The notes under the pieces are model-generated. The model worked only from the letters and a program-made list of their open reading frames with translations, did no database searches and was not told where the DNA came from. From NCBI GenBank assembly GCA_965230535.1, contig OZ246009.1, positions 1,488,001 to 1,552,000 on the forward strand: 64,000 nucleotides of DNA. The letters are read 5' to 3'. Shown here piece after piece: positions 9,457-18,349 of the stretch (position 1 is the first letter of the stretch; each line of letters starts with the position of its first letter). The DNA comes from JAUILH01 sp965230535. GTDB taxonomy: Bacteria; Bacteroidota; Bacteroidia; Flavobacteriales_D; JAUILH01. Both the position numbers and the translations under genes were made by a program.

Positions 9457-10305
9457 ATGAAAAAGCACGTACTTTTAGTTGCGGCCGCATTAAGCTTATC
9501 AGTAGCTACTAATGCACAAGATTTAAAAAGCAAAGATGGACACCAGATCCTTCCAGAGAGTGGTGACTGGGCATTAGGTTTTGATGCTAATCCATTACTT
9601 AACTACGTTGGTGACATGTTCAACGGAGCTTCAGGTAACACTTTGAACGCTGCTTGGGAGAATGGAAATAACGCCATTATGGGTAAGTATTTCTTAGATT
9701 CTGAGACTGCTGTTAGAGGTTGGTTAAGACTAGGTTTCGGTTCTACAACTACTAACAACTTAGTAACTGATGATGTAGCTGTTGCTGCTGATCCAGCGTC
9801 TACTGCAATGGTAAACGATGAGTTGAAGCAAGGTGGTAGCAATATCGTTCTTGGTGGTGGTATCGAGAAAAGAAAAGGTCATAACAGACTTCAAGGATAC
9901 TACGGTGGTGATTTATTGATCATTACTTCTAGCTCTAAGGATACTTATACTTACGGTAACGCAATGAGCACTACTACTTTCGGTGCTACTACAACTGACT
10001 TTAACACTATGTCTAGTGCATTCACTAACAACAGAATGACTGAGCAAAGCAGTGGTACTTTCGGTTTAGGATTGAGAGGTGTAATCGGAATCGAATATTT
10101 CTTCGCTCCAAAAATTTCTATCGGTGCTGAGTACGGATGGGGATTAGCATTCTCTTCTCAGAGTGATGTTACTACAATGACTGAGCAGTTGAATACAGCT
10201 GGTACAGGTTTCGAAACTGTTGAAACTTTATCTGCTGGTGGTTCTTCTTTCGGTATTGATACTGACAACAACGGTGGTGCTATCAGATTGATGTTCCACT
10301 TCTAA
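9457..10305 (+). CDS. outer membrane beta-barrel protein, probably abundant
   Basis: This 282-residue protein has a signal peptide (MKKHVLLVAAALSLSVATNAQ) and alternating hydrophobic strands. It ends in an aromatic-terminal strand (AIRLMFHF), the usual outer membrane assembly signal. Codon use is strongly biased toward GGT, ACT, GCT, AAC and GTT compared with its neighbours, suggesting very high expression. It sits alone between a perfect promoter and a strong terminator. Extracellular loops are rich in Thr, Asn and Ser. Similar proteins in Flavobacteriales are annotated only as outer membrane beta-barrel proteins; function is unknown. Confidence 0.82.
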   Translation: MKKHVLLVAAALSLSVATNAQDLKSKDGHQILPESGDWALGFDANPLLNYVGDMFNGASGNTLNAAWENGNNAIMGKYFLDSETAVRGWLRLGFGSTTTNNLVTDDVAVAADPASTAMVNDELKQGGSNIVLGGGIEKRKGHNRLQGYYGGDLLIITSSSKDTYTYGNAMSTTTFGATTTDFNTMSSAFTNNRMTEQSSGTFGLGLRGVIGIEYFFAPKISIGAEYGWGLAFSSQSDVTTMTEQLNTAGTGFETVETLSAGGSSFGIDTDNNGGAIRLMFHF

Positions 10306-10330
10306 GAGAAATTTAAATTTCTATATAGAA

Positions 10331-10360
10331 AGTCCGGACTACATAGTCCGGACTTTTTTA
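10331..10360 (+). terminator. strong rho-independent terminator of the outer membrane protein gene
   Basis: A ten-base arm AGTCCGGACT (10331-10340), a four-base loop ACAT and the same arm again (10345-10354) are followed by six T. The arm is itself palindromic. The tract ends where the -7 element of the next gene begins. Confidence 0.9.
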
Positions 10361-10366
10361 TTTTTG
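10359..10366 (+). promoter_or_regulatory. -7 element (TATTTTTG) giving a predicted leaderless mRNA
   Basis: Perfect TAnnTTTG, then CCCC, then ATG at 10371. With the spacing seen at the SRP RNA gene, transcription starts on the A of the start codon. Confidence 0.6.
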
Positions 10367-10370
10367 CCCC

Positions 10371-11000
10371 ATGAGAAAAATCCTGAGCATCTTATTAATT
10401 GCCCTTATTGCACAAAGCTGTAAGAAAGGAGCAGATGATCCGCTTTTCTCTATTCATTCCAGAAAAAGCAGACTAAAGGGGAGTTGGACAGCCTATAAAG
10501 GCAGTGGTACAAGAACATTTAGTGCTCCAACAGTCCCGCTTGAGTTTAGTGAAACCTTTGACTATACTAATTTCACAAATCATGTCGATTTCAAATCTTC
10601 TACTCAGGAAATCGAATACGATCAGGATATGTATGTGTATTACAGTTTCTATGGGAAGGACTCTGTAACGCATAGGCTAAAACGTTTGGAATATAATGTA
10701 AATACAGGAAGTTCTTACGACCGTGAGATAACCTGGATTGGTAAATGGGAATGGCGTGCCGGAGACGGGAAGAGTAAATCCCATATCTTAATTAAATATA
10801 CCTACCTCAAAGATTGGAATGATCAGGGAGGAGCACCAGATTCAACCATCACCAATCTGACCGAAGACAATGCAGAAGAGCAACTTATAAAACTTAATCG
10901 TTTAGCCAAAAGAGAACTTAACCTGGAGTTTGAGGTAGACAGCTCAGGAACAAGTCATACAGACATAAGTTCATGGAAATTGGAGTTCTTAAAGGACTAA
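10371..11000 (+). CDS. lipoprotein of unknown function
   Basis: This 209-residue protein has a lipoprotein signal (MRKILSILLIALIAQSCKKG, Cys near residue 17). The mature part begins with a Gly-Ser-Trp-Thr segment (LKGSWTAYKGSG) like the first strand of lipocalin-like small beta-barrel lipoproteins, and ends with WKLEFLKD. The middle is charged and beta-rich. No catalytic motif is seen. It is a single gene between the terminator at 10331 and htpG. The predicted mRNA has no leader. Confidence 0.75.
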   Translation: MRKILSILLIALIAQSCKKGADDPLFSIHSRKSRLKGSWTAYKGSGTRTFSAPTVPLEFSETFDYTNFTNHVDFKSSTQEIEYDQDMYVYYSFYGKDSVTHRLKRLEYNVNTGSSYDREITWIGKWEWRAGDGKSKSHILIKYTYLKDWNDQGGAPDSTITNLTEDNAEEQLIKLNRLAKRELNLEFEVDSSGTSHTDISSWKLEFLKD

Positions 11001-11019
11001 TCTGCCGTTTTTATCATTT

Positions 11020-11027
11020 TATTTTCG
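11020..11027 (+). promoter_or_regulatory. possible -7 element (TATTTTCG) for htpG
   Basis: One mismatch from TAnnTTTG, in the TAnnTTCG form seen before other genes here (13429, 23792, 26353). It leaves a leader of about 73 bases to the htpG ATG. No clear heat-shock operator was found. Confidence 0.4.
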
Positions 11028-11104
11028 CGTAAGTCGACATTTTGTCAGTTTTCTGTAATTGGCACCGATATTGACATGTCATTCCCAAATTACAACTATC
11101 AACT

Positions 11105-12994
11105 ATGAGTACAGGTACAATTAACGTTCAAACGGAAAACATTTTTCCAATCATCAAGCAGTTTTTATACTCAGATAATGAGATCTTCCTAAGAGAATTG
11201 GTGTCTAACGCAGTAGACGCATCTCAAAAACTAAAAACTCTGTCATCTCTTGGAGAATTTAAAGGAGAATTGGGGGAGCTTAATGTGGAAGTCGTGCTTG
11301 ACAAAGACGCTAAAACAATTACAATCAAAGACCACGGTGTTGGTATGACGGCCGAGGAGATCGATAAATACATCAACCAAATCGCTTTTTCAGGCGCGGA
11401 AGAGTTTGTCAATAAATACAAAGACAAATCAGAAGGAATCATTGGTCATTTCGGACTTGGATTCTATTCGGCTTTTATGGTCGCTAAAGAGGTTGAAATC
11501 ATTAGTTTGTCACATCAGGAAGGTGCTAAACCAGTAAAGTGGACTTGTGATGGAAGTCCTAACTATAGTATTGAGGATGCCGAAAAGACAGAAAGAGGAA
11601 CACACATTGTTTTACATGTTGCTGAAGACGCAACAGAGTTCCTTGAAGAAGCAAGGTTGGGCAATATCCTGAATAAATACTGCAAGTTCTTACCTGTGCC
11701 AATCATTTTTGGAGAAAAATCAGAATTTGTGGACGACCCTTCGGGAGAGAAAGATGAAGAAGGAAATCCAAAGAAAGTAGAGCTTAAGACACCAAATCAA
11801 ATTAATAGTACTGATCCTTTGTGGACAAAGTCGCCAAGCGCATTGGAAGCAGAGGATTATACCAAGTTCTATCAGGATCTATATCCATTTACAGAGCCAC
11901 CTTTGTTCAACATCCATTTGAATGTGGATTATCCTTTTAATCTGACAGGAATTTTGTATTTCCCAAAGTTGAAGAACAACGTTGAAATCCAAAGAAATAA
12001 GATTCAGTTGTATTCTAATCAGGTGTTTATTACGGATTCTGTTGAAGAAATTGTACCTGACTTTCTGACATTATTGCATGGTGTAATTGATTCACCGGAC
12101 ATTCCTCTAAATGTTTCCAGATCTTACTTACAGTCGGATGGAAACGTGAAGAAAATCAGTAACCACATTATGAAGAAAGTGGCTGATAAATTAGAGGAGA
12201 TGTTCAAGAACGACAGAGAAGATTTTCAGTCTAAATGGGACGACATCAATGTATTTATGGAATATGGTATGTTGACCCAGGATAAGTTCTACGATAGAGC
12301 AGAGAAGTTCACCTTGTTGAAAAATGTGGAGGGAGAGTATTTTACTTTCGAAGAGTATAAAGAAAAAGTAAAAGATGCTCAAACGGATAAGAACGACCGT
12401 TTGGTTTATTTGTATGCTACTAATAAGGACGAGCAACATGCATTTATTCAGTCAGCCAAAAACAAGAACTATGATGTATTGTTGATGGACAGTCCACTGA
12501 CGGCTCACTTGTTATCTAAACTAGAGCAAAAACTGGAAGGCATTTCATTTGCAAGGGTAGATTCTGATTCGGTTGAGAAGCTCATTCAGAAAGATGAAGA
12601 GATTCCTTCTAAGTTAACAGAGGAGGATGAGGCTACTTTGAAACCTCTTTTTGAAGAAGTGTTGGGTACAGAGAAGTATCAAATCCAGTTTGAAAGCAGA
12701 TATGAAACGGAAGCACCAATCATCATTACGCAAAGTGAGTTCATAAGAAGAATGAATGACCAGCAGAAAATGTCTGGTGGAAATGGAGGTATGTTCGGTT
12801 CTATGCCGGAAATGTACTCTGTGATTGTGAATTCAAACCATCCAACGATTGGGCAAATTTTAGAAACTAAAACTGATAAGAAAAAACAAAAACTGAGTAA
12901 GCAAGTTGTAGATTTGGCTTTGTTGTCTCAGGGAATGTTAAAAGGAGAAGACCTGACCAACTTCATCAACAGAAGTTTGGAACTCATAAAATAG
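11105..12994 (+). CDS. htpG: molecular chaperone HtpG (Hsp90)
   Basis: HtpG is the bacterial Hsp90, an ATP-driven cytoplasmic dimeric chaperone. The N-terminal GHKL ATPase domain (about 1-210) shows LRELVSNAVDA (Glu and Asn for Mg-ATP), DHGVGM and GHFGLGFYSAF. The middle domain (about 230-440) contains NVSRSYLQSD, with the Arg that contacts the ATP phosphate. The C-terminal dimerisation domain follows. The 629-residue length is typical for Bacteroidota HtpG. The stop lies six bases from that of the convergent hypothetical gene. Confidence 0.97.
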   Translation: MSTGTINVQTENIFPIIKQFLYSDNEIFLRELVSNAVDASQKLKTLSSLGEFKGELGELNVEVVLDKDAKTITIKDHGVGMTAEEIDKYINQIAFSGAEEFVNKYKDKSEGIIGHFGLGFYSAFMVAKEVEIISLSHQEGAKPVKWTCDGSPNYSIEDAEKTERGTHIVLHVAEDATEFLEEARLGNILNKYCKFLPVPIIFGEKSEFVDDPSGEKDEEGNPKKVELKTPNQINSTDPLWTKSPSALEAEDYTKFYQDLYPFTEPPLFNIHLNVDYPFNLTGILYFPKLKNNVEIQRNKIQLYSNQVFITDSVEEIVPDFLTLLHGVIDSPDIPLNVSRSYLQSDGNVKKISNHIMKKVADKLEEMFKNDREDFQSKWDDINVFMEYGMLTQDKFYDRAEKFTLLKNVEGEYFTFEEYKEKVKDAQTDKNDRLVYLYATNKDEQHAFIQSAKNKNYDVLLMDSPLTAHLLSKLEQKLEGISFARVDSDSVEKLIQKDEEIPSKLTEEDEATLKPLFEEVLGTEKYQIQFESRYETEAPIIITQSEFIRRMNDQQKMSGGNGGMFGSMPEMYSVIVNSNHPTIGQILETKTDKKKQKLSKQVVDLALLSQGMLKGEDLTNFINRSLELIK

Positions 12995-13010
12995 AGATTC
13001 TAGGATCTCT
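12993..13010. terminator. weak hairpin between convergent genes
   Basis: AGAGAT (12993-12998) and ATCTCT (13005-13010) can form a six-base stem that covers both stop codons of the convergent htpG and 13000-13422 genes. There is no T tract on either strand, so terminator function is only suggested. Confidence 0.25.
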
Positions 13011-13422
13011 TAATAAGCATATGATTGCCGCTTGGGATATAGTCCCAGCGGTGATCAAAAATGTTCTTTAAATAGCGTTTGTACAGATTAATTCGTTTAG
13101 ACGCGTTGCCTTCAGTTTCATTGGCTGCAGGTTGTCCGGTGAATTCGTAGGTTCTAATGTTAGGGTGCTGTGTCATGTACATTTTAACTACCTCCACAAC
13201 AGAACTCATCACCCGATAAACCTCTCCTTTGTTTGTTTCAACGTACTCTTCACCATCGTATTCATCATTCAAAACGCCGAACGCAATGGTAGCATGGAGC
13301 AGATTGTCCTTTTTTCGGGCAAATCTTACCTCATAATTGGTACCGGAATCTGTGGTAAAATGGTAGACACTACCAGAAGCAATGGCAGGTGCGATAATTT
13401 TATATGGGGGGAGATAACCCAT
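13000..13422 (-). CDS. conserved hypothetical protein, 140 residues
   Basis: A small soluble protein without signal peptide or membrane segment. It begins MGYLPPYKIIAPAIASGS and has a beta-rich N-terminal half (VYHFTTDSGTNYEVRFARK) and a helical C-terminal half (LYKRYLKNIF). The composition and reading look like those of a real cytoplasmic protein. I do not recognise a family. Its start lies two bases from the predicted transcription start of a TACTTTCG element. It is divergent from the TerB/DnaJ gene. Confidence 0.75.
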   Translation of the reverse strand: MGYLPPYKIIAPAIASGSVYHFTTDSGTNYEVRFARKKDNLLHATIAFGVLNDEYDGEEYVETNKGEVYRVMSSVVEVVKMYMTQHPNIRTYEFTGQPAANETEGNASKRINLYKRYLKNIFDHRWDYIPSGNHMLIKRS

Positions 13423-13428
13423 TAATAA

Positions 13429-13436
13429 CGAAAGTA
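13429..13436 (-). promoter_or_regulatory. -7 element (TACTTTCG) for the 140-residue hypothetical gene
   Basis: Minus-strand TACTTTCG, one mismatch from TAnnTTTG, followed by six bases and then ATG at 13422. The mRNA would have a leader of zero to two bases. Confidence 0.45.
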
Positions 13437-13462
13437 AAAAAAATTAGTGTTAAAAAAATAAT

Positions 13463-14200
13463 ATGGGATTATTTGGATCGATTTTAGGAGGAGGACTTGG
13501 CTGGGTTGTGGCCGGACCTATAGGAGGCATTATTGGTGCCGTTATTGGAGGTTCGCTGTCTGCTGATGCCAATCAAGCGGGATTTGCGGGTGGTGCAAGA
13601 ACACACAGAGGTACTCGTCCCGGAGATTTTACTGTGAGTCTATTGGTACTCACCGCAGCAGTGCTTAAGGCAGACGGGAAAGTCCTGAAATCTGAAATTA
13701 CTTTCGTTAGAAATTTCCTCAAGCAGCAAATTAAGGATCCCAACCTGGTTCAGGAGTACATGAATTTGTTGAGAGATATTCTAAAACAGGATATTAACGC
13801 CAAGGAAGTGGCTTCTCAAATTAGACATCATTTGCCCAGACCAGACAGATTGGAGCTATTACGTTATTTATTTGCCATTTCACAGTCGGACGGGCATATA
13901 GATAAGGAAGAAGTAAGGGTGATTGAATACATTGCCATGAACATGGGCATCACCAGTACTGAGTTTGAATCAATCAAAGCCATGTTCTATAAGGATGCTG
14001 GAGCTGCCTATAAGATTTTGGAAATCGACAGCAGTGCTACAGATCAGGAAGTAAAGAAAGCCTACCGTAAAATGGCGGTAAAATATCATCCCGATAAATT
14101 AAGTCAGTTGGGAGAAGATTATCAAAAATCAGGTAAAGAGAAGTTTCAAAAGGTGCAGGAAGCCTATGAAACTATCAAGAAAGAAAGGGGGATGAACTAA
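13463..14200 (+). CDS. TerB and J-domain co-chaperone (DjlA-like)
   Basis: This 245-residue protein starts with a glycine-zipper hydrophobic segment (GGGLGWVVAGPIGGIIGAVI, about 7-30) that could anchor it in a membrane. A TerB-like helical domain follows (about 50-170, containing AVLKADGKVLKSEI and ISQSDGHIDKEEV, two repeated acidic loops). A C-terminal J domain (about 178-245) has the HPD motif in KMAVKYHPDKLS, so it should stimulate a DnaK-type Hsp70. This is the DjlA order. It is followed with no gap by a rhomboid protease in the same frame. Its partner DnaK is not in the window. Confidence 0.88.
   Translation: MGLFGSILGGGLGWVVAGPIGGIIGAVIGGSLSADANQAGFAGGARTHRGTRPGDFTVSLLVLTAAVLKADGKVLKSEITFVRNFLKQQIKDPNLVQEYMNLLRDILKQDINAKEVASQIRHHLPRPDRLELLRYLFAISQSDGHIDKEEVRVIEYIAMNMGITSTEFESIKAMFYKDAGAAYKILEIDSSATDQEVKKAYRKMAVKYHPDKLSQLGEDYQKSGKEKFQKVQEAYETIKKERGMN
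14182..14191 (+). promoter_or_regulatory. unusual purine-rich ribosome binding site before the TTG start
   Basis: AGAAAGGGGG ends nine bases before the TTG at 14201 and can pair with the anti-Shine-Dalgarno end of 16S rRNA with one G-U pair. Such sites are rare in this window. It supports a real start at this non-ATG codon. Confidence 0.4.
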
Positions 14201-14959
14201 TTGGCAAATTCAAACGAAAATAGAAGAGGTGTCAAAGCACTTGTTGCCCCAATTTTGCTTGTGGGAGCCATGTGGGTGGTTTACTATATTCAGCTGCACG
14301 TGTGGCCGGAAATTACCCGTTATGGTATTCGCCCAAGAGAATCAGATGGTTTAATCGGTATTCTGACTGCTCCTTTTTTACATGGTACAAGAGATTTTGG
14401 TCACATCATCAACAATTCCATCCCCATGTTTGTACTCACATGGGCACTTTATTATTTCTATAAGAACATAGCCGGCAAAATCCTTTTCTATACCTTGATC
14501 ACAACCGGATTATGCGTATGGACTTCAGGTATGCCAGGTACCAACCATATTGGAATGAGCGGAGTGATCTATGGTTTGGCTGGATTCCTGTTTACCAGCG
14601 GTGTTGTACGAAAGAACAAGCATTTGCTTGCGATTTCTATGTTGGTAGTTTTGGAATATGGCAGTATGATTTGGGGCGTATTTCCGATTCGAGAGGGCGT
14701 GAGCTGGGAAAGTCATCTTTGGGGACTGATCACCGGGATTGTTCTGGCCATTTATTATAAGCACGAAGGCGGTCCGGTAAGAAAGAAATACCTCTGGGAA
14801 ATAGAGGAGGAGCTTGGTTTGGATAACTATGAAGTAGAATATTGGAAGGTGGATGACCCCGATTTAATGGAACACAAACCTCAAAGCACTCAGGATGCTA
14901 AACCAATGCATTTGAAATACCATTACCGTAAGAAGTCAGATGGTATTCAGGATGACTAA
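14201..14959 (+). CDS. rhomboid family intramembrane serine protease
   Basis: This 252-residue polytopic membrane protease cleaves transmembrane helices. The catalytic dyad is visible as Ser120 in NHIGMSGVIYG and His172 in SHLWGLITG, and the loop-1 region (RESDGLIGILTAPFLHGTRDFGHIINN) resembles the bacteroidete rhomboid group. Six hydrophobic segments are present. The first Met in frame after the DjlA-like stop is at residue 24, inside helix 1, so translation most likely starts at TTG 14201, directly after TAA. The soluble C-terminal tail of about 65 residues is charged. The stop overlaps that of the convergent ankyrin gene by four bases. Confidence 0.87.
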   Translation: MANSNENRRGVKALVAPILLVGAMWVVYYIQLHVWPEITRYGIRPRESDGLIGILTAPFLHGTRDFGHIINNSIPMFVLTWALYYFYKNIAGKILFYTLITTGLCVWTSGMPGTNHIGMSGVIYGLAGFLFTSGVVRKNKHLLAISMLVVLEYGSMIWGVFPIREGVSWESHLWGLITGIVLAIYYKHEGGPVRKKYLWEIEEELGLDNYEVEYWKVDDPDLMEHKPQSTQDAKPMHLKYHYRKKSDGIQDD

Positions 14960-17900
14960 TCGTACTTTTCCAGAAGCTTTTTAATCTGCACGTTTTTGGC
15001 TTTGTCCAAAGCTGATTTTCCGGTTTTTGGATTTACTACTTTTCCTCCTTTTTTGAGTGTTTTTTCCAATTGTTTTTCCAATCCCATGGCAGATAGAAAT
15101 TCCACAAGGCTATATTCTTGACTTACAGCATAACTCTTCGCAACCATATTCGGATCAATGTAGTCAAGAAGTACATAGAAAGCCTCCGGATGGTTGTAAG
15201 CACAGTAAAAAACGAAATGATTTCTGCTGCCTCTGTTGAAATGTGAACCGTAAATTGGTAAGCGCGTTGAATAGTAGTTTGGGTCAGCTCCCTGATCCAG
15301 GAGGTATTTAAATGTTTCCTTCTGGAAAGGCAATGAGGCATGTCCAGGCATTTCCATTGAGTAGGTGGTATAGCCAAAAGTATTCAAACTTTGAAACAGG
15401 GGTCTTACCTCATATTTAGTGCTGTCATTCACACTCAAACCAATGGTTTCATGAAGGTATTTTACAGCTGACAGGTCAGCATTGGCACAAGCTGTGAAAA
15501 TGGCAGTTCGTCCATCATGCTCATTTTTCAATCTTAAATCGGCGCCATATTTTTTTAATAGTTTAAGCGCTTTGGTATTTCGGGAGTCCGCGAGTTTCCC
15601 TTTATCATATATCGGCATTCCTCTAATCAAAGACATATGATTCCAGACATGATTCCCGTTTTTATCAGTCAAATTCGGATTGGCACCAGCTTTTAGCAAT
15701 TGCTCGAGGGCAAAATAATTGGACTTTCTCATGCAATTCATGAGTGTTGGTTGCTCATGGCTACCGTTTAAAACATTAGGATCCGCCCCACGTTTAAGCA
15801 GGTAACCGGTTAACTGGCTTGGGTAATAGGAGTTTTCCTGTATCGTCCAAAGCAAAGTATTCCGGTTTTGGAGTTTTCCATTAATATCGGCACCATATTT
15901 CAATAGAGTATCACAAAAGGCTGTATCATTTTTAGTTAAGGCAGTGTTCATTAAAGTAACAGCATAGGAAGTATCAAACCCATCAGGGACCTGACCATTT
16001 CGAATGGCATAAAAAATTCGATCATGTAGTTTTTGCTTCATCATATTGTCAAACACATTACGACGATTACCAATAGAAGCCTTTAGCTTATAACCTCTTT
16101 CTGTGTAGAAGGTGTGAAGCGAATCTATATGCGCATTTTGGAAGGACCACTGAATGGCGTCTTCAAGATTTTCTGACGTGATATAGGGATCAGCTCCATG
16201 ATCTAATAGATACTTTACTTTTTGCAAGCTATTGGTCCATGTGACATTTTTTATGGCAGTTGATGCGCCATTTGAAGACATGGTATTCACATCAACTTTC
16301 AATTCTTCAACCATGTACCGCATAAATGCCATGTCGCCATGATAGCAGGCAGTGATAAAAGGCGTCCGATTGGTTTTATCTGCTACATGCGGATCGCCAC
16401 CTTTTTCTTCCAAGTATTTGAAAATCTCAAGATCTCCGGTTTGCGCAGCCACGTGCATGATGGTACTGCTGTCCTTGAATCTGTGGTTGACTGTCATACC
16501 TTTATTTATCAGGTAATCGATCAGCTTTTTATCCTTTCTTTTGACCGCGTTACCCAGAGGATCCCAAAATGATTCTTCAGGCCGCTCCAATTTGGCTCCA
16601 TTCTTCAACAATAATTCAATTATTTCAATGTGCCCTTTTTTATGGCAGGCGGCCATGATTGCGGACAATTTATTGATCTTTATATGAACGTTCGCTCCTA
16701 ATTTGATGAGATCTTCAGCCAATTCAACATAATTGTTCTCTGCTGCATGAAATAACAAGGTTCTTCCCTGACTACCAAAAGGCGAATTAGGACTACCTCC
16801 CATTTTAATGTAATTAACAATGGACTCCTTGCTCGCACTGCTTTCATCTACGAACAAACTGCTCTGGGCTTTTTGTATTTTCTCAATGTGATTTTTGATA
16901 TCCGCATCATGACATTTATTACAGGCTCCTGCGCGCATGACGTTTGCTCCATATTTGATGAGTATTTTTACAGATTCCAATTTGTTTAACGCACAAGCTG
17001 TTCCAAGTGGGGACTGTATGACATTTTTAGGGTTTGGATTCGCACCATTCTTAAGTAAATGTTCCAGAATTTCGGCATTTCCAATGGCTCTTGTAATAGG
17101 AGTATACCCGGCATGAGCCCGACCATTGATATCTGCTCCCTTGGACAGGAGGTAGTCTATTAGTGCTACATCCTTTGCCCAGGTCACAGCCGTACTTAAA
17201 GGCGTAAACTTGTGCTCATCCTGTGCATTGACGTCAAACCTGTACTTTTCGACCAGTATTTTGCACATCTCCAGATTACCACCGTTACACGCTCTTATGA
17301 GTTGATTACTGCCTTTGTATGGAGAGATTTGAGCAGGACTGATGCCCATTTCAATGAGGTAATTGAACATCTCCAGATTACCGGAATAACAAGCAGCTGC
17401 CATGATGTTGTGGTTCAAATCTTTTTTAGAACCAATGACGTTTTTCTTTTCTAACATGAACTTAAGCAGATCAAATTCATTTCGTGCAGCTGCAAGTGAG
17501 TAAGGTTCTGCACCATTATGAATCGGAAGATCCAGTTTAGCACCTTTTTCAACCAAATATTTTGCGACATCTGTATGTTGGTTTTGGATGGCCAACATAA
17601 GAGGTGTCCAACCGGTTCTTAAATTTCCATCCAAATTAGCACGGGCTTCAACCAGAATTTTAACACAATCTAAATGTCCTTTCTCAGCAGCAAACTGTAA
17701 AGGTGTTTTATCATTTGTATAGCCTTTCTGAGGATGATCAACTGGACTTCTCAATTTCAGAAGTTTTTTAATCATATCTGCATTGCCCTCTTCCGCTGCG
17801 GCAGCAATGGCAGAGTAGTGTTTGTCACCTCTGGAGGTCACACTGATCATAGAAGAACCCAATAGATCATTAACGGCAGTAGTGTCGTTTTTTCTGGCGG

Positions 17901-18258
17901 CTTCAACCAATCTGTTGCCCATGGTTCCCGTTTCTTGTAAAAACGAACGCATGGTTTCGGAAACACAATGATCAATGGCCGTTTTGTTACTCAAACTTTT
18001 GTTCATATTGGCTCCGTATTGGAGCAGGAGTTTCACCATATCAAGGTTGTCATTCTGAACGGCAGCCATGAGGGGGGAGATCCATTCTCCGCCTCTAAAA
18101 CAATCTATGTTGTCTCGTGATCGTTTGTCGACAGCTAAGAGCTGCGACATTTCTTTTAGCTTATCTTCCTTGGCATAATTTAGCAGACGACAACCGCCTT
18201 GAGAGAGTAGTGGACCTGTAAAGAGAGTCAGACTCAAAAAGAGAAAAAAGATCTTCAT
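14956..18258 (-). CDS. large secreted ankyrin-repeat protein
   Basis: This 1100-residue protein has a signal peptide (MKIFFLFLSLTLFTGPLLSQ) and then ankyrin repeats almost to the end. Examples are SPLMAAVQNDNLDMVKLLL (about 62-80) and TPLQFAAEKGHLDCVKILV (about 190). I estimate 20 or more repeats, some degenerate, in two blocks separated by a charged segment near residues 470-490. No enzymatic domain and no T9SS sorting domain is seen, so it is probably a periplasmic binding or scaffold protein. It is a single gene with a candidate AACTTTTG -7 element about 20 bases before the start. Ligand is unknown. Confidence 0.88.
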   Translation of the reverse strand: MKIFFLFLSLTLFTGPLLSQGGCRLLNYAKEDKLKEMSQLLAVDKRSRDNIDCFRGGEWISPLMAAVQNDNLDMVKLLLQYGANMNKSLSNKTAIDHCVSETMRSFLQETGTMGNRLVEAARKNDTTAVNDLLGSSMISVTSRGDKHYSAIAAAAEEGNADMIKKLLKLRSPVDHPQKGYTNDKTPLQFAAEKGHLDCVKILVEARANLDGNLRTGWTPLMLAIQNQHTDVAKYLVEKGAKLDLPIHNGAEPYSLAAARNEFDLLKFMLEKKNVIGSKKDLNHNIMAAACYSGNLEMFNYLIEMGISPAQISPYKGSNQLIRACNGGNLEMCKILVEKYRFDVNAQDEHKFTPLSTAVTWAKDVALIDYLLSKGADINGRAHAGYTPITRAIGNAEILEHLLKNGANPNPKNVIQSPLGTACALNKLESVKILIKYGANVMRAGACNKCHDADIKNHIEKIQKAQSSLFVDESSASKESIVNYIKMGGSPNSPFGSQGRTLLFHAAENNYVELAEDLIKLGANVHIKINKLSAIMAACHKKGHIEIIELLLKNGAKLERPEESFWDPLGNAVKRKDKKLIDYLINKGMTVNHRFKDSSTIMHVAAQTGDLEIFKYLEEKGGDPHVADKTNRTPFITACYHGDMAFMRYMVEELKVDVNTMSSNGASTAIKNVTWTNSLQKVKYLLDHGADPYITSENLEDAIQWSFQNAHIDSLHTFYTERGYKLKASIGNRRNVFDNMMKQKLHDRIFYAIRNGQVPDGFDTSYAVTLMNTALTKNDTAFCDTLLKYGADINGKLQNRNTLLWTIQENSYYPSQLTGYLLKRGADPNVLNGSHEQPTLMNCMRKSNYFALEQLLKAGANPNLTDKNGNHVWNHMSLIRGMPIYDKGKLADSRNTKALKLLKKYGADLRLKNEHDGRTAIFTACANADLSAVKYLHETIGLSVNDSTKYEVRPLFQSLNTFGYTTYSMEMPGHASLPFQKETFKYLLDQGADPNYYSTRLPIYGSHFNRGSRNHFVFYCAYNHPEAFYVLLDYIDPNMVAKSYAVSQEYSLVEFLSAMGLEKQLEKTLKKGGKVVNPKTGKSALDKAKNVQIKKLLEKYD

Positions 18259-18292
18259 GTGTTTGTATACAACTTGGTCTCACAAAAGTTCA

Positions 18293-18329
18293 CAAAAAAA
18301 GCCGATAGACAAATGCCTATCGACTTTTT
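18293..18329 (-). terminator. rho-independent terminator of the NlpC/P60 gene
   Basis: CGATAG (18303-18308) pairs with CTATCG (18317-18322) across an eight-base loop. On the minus strand the hairpin is followed by a run of seven T, so it ends the gene at 18350-19273. Confidence 0.8.
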
Positions 18330-18349
18330 AACTCTAAAGCAGCAAGATT

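Noticed and set aside
11062..11080. Sigma-54-like promoter (TTGGCAC-N-TTGA) before htpG
   Set aside because: The -24 GG is good, but the required GC at -12 reads GA. A TATTTTCG -7 element lies nearby. No activator gene is adjacent.
18261..18276. AAGTTGTATACAAAC-like sequence before the ankyrin gene, resembling the MarR operator
   Set aside because: It is two bases shorter in the centre and not a perfect palindrome beyond TTGTATACAA, so spacing of half-sites differs from the two operators at 57324 and 57803.
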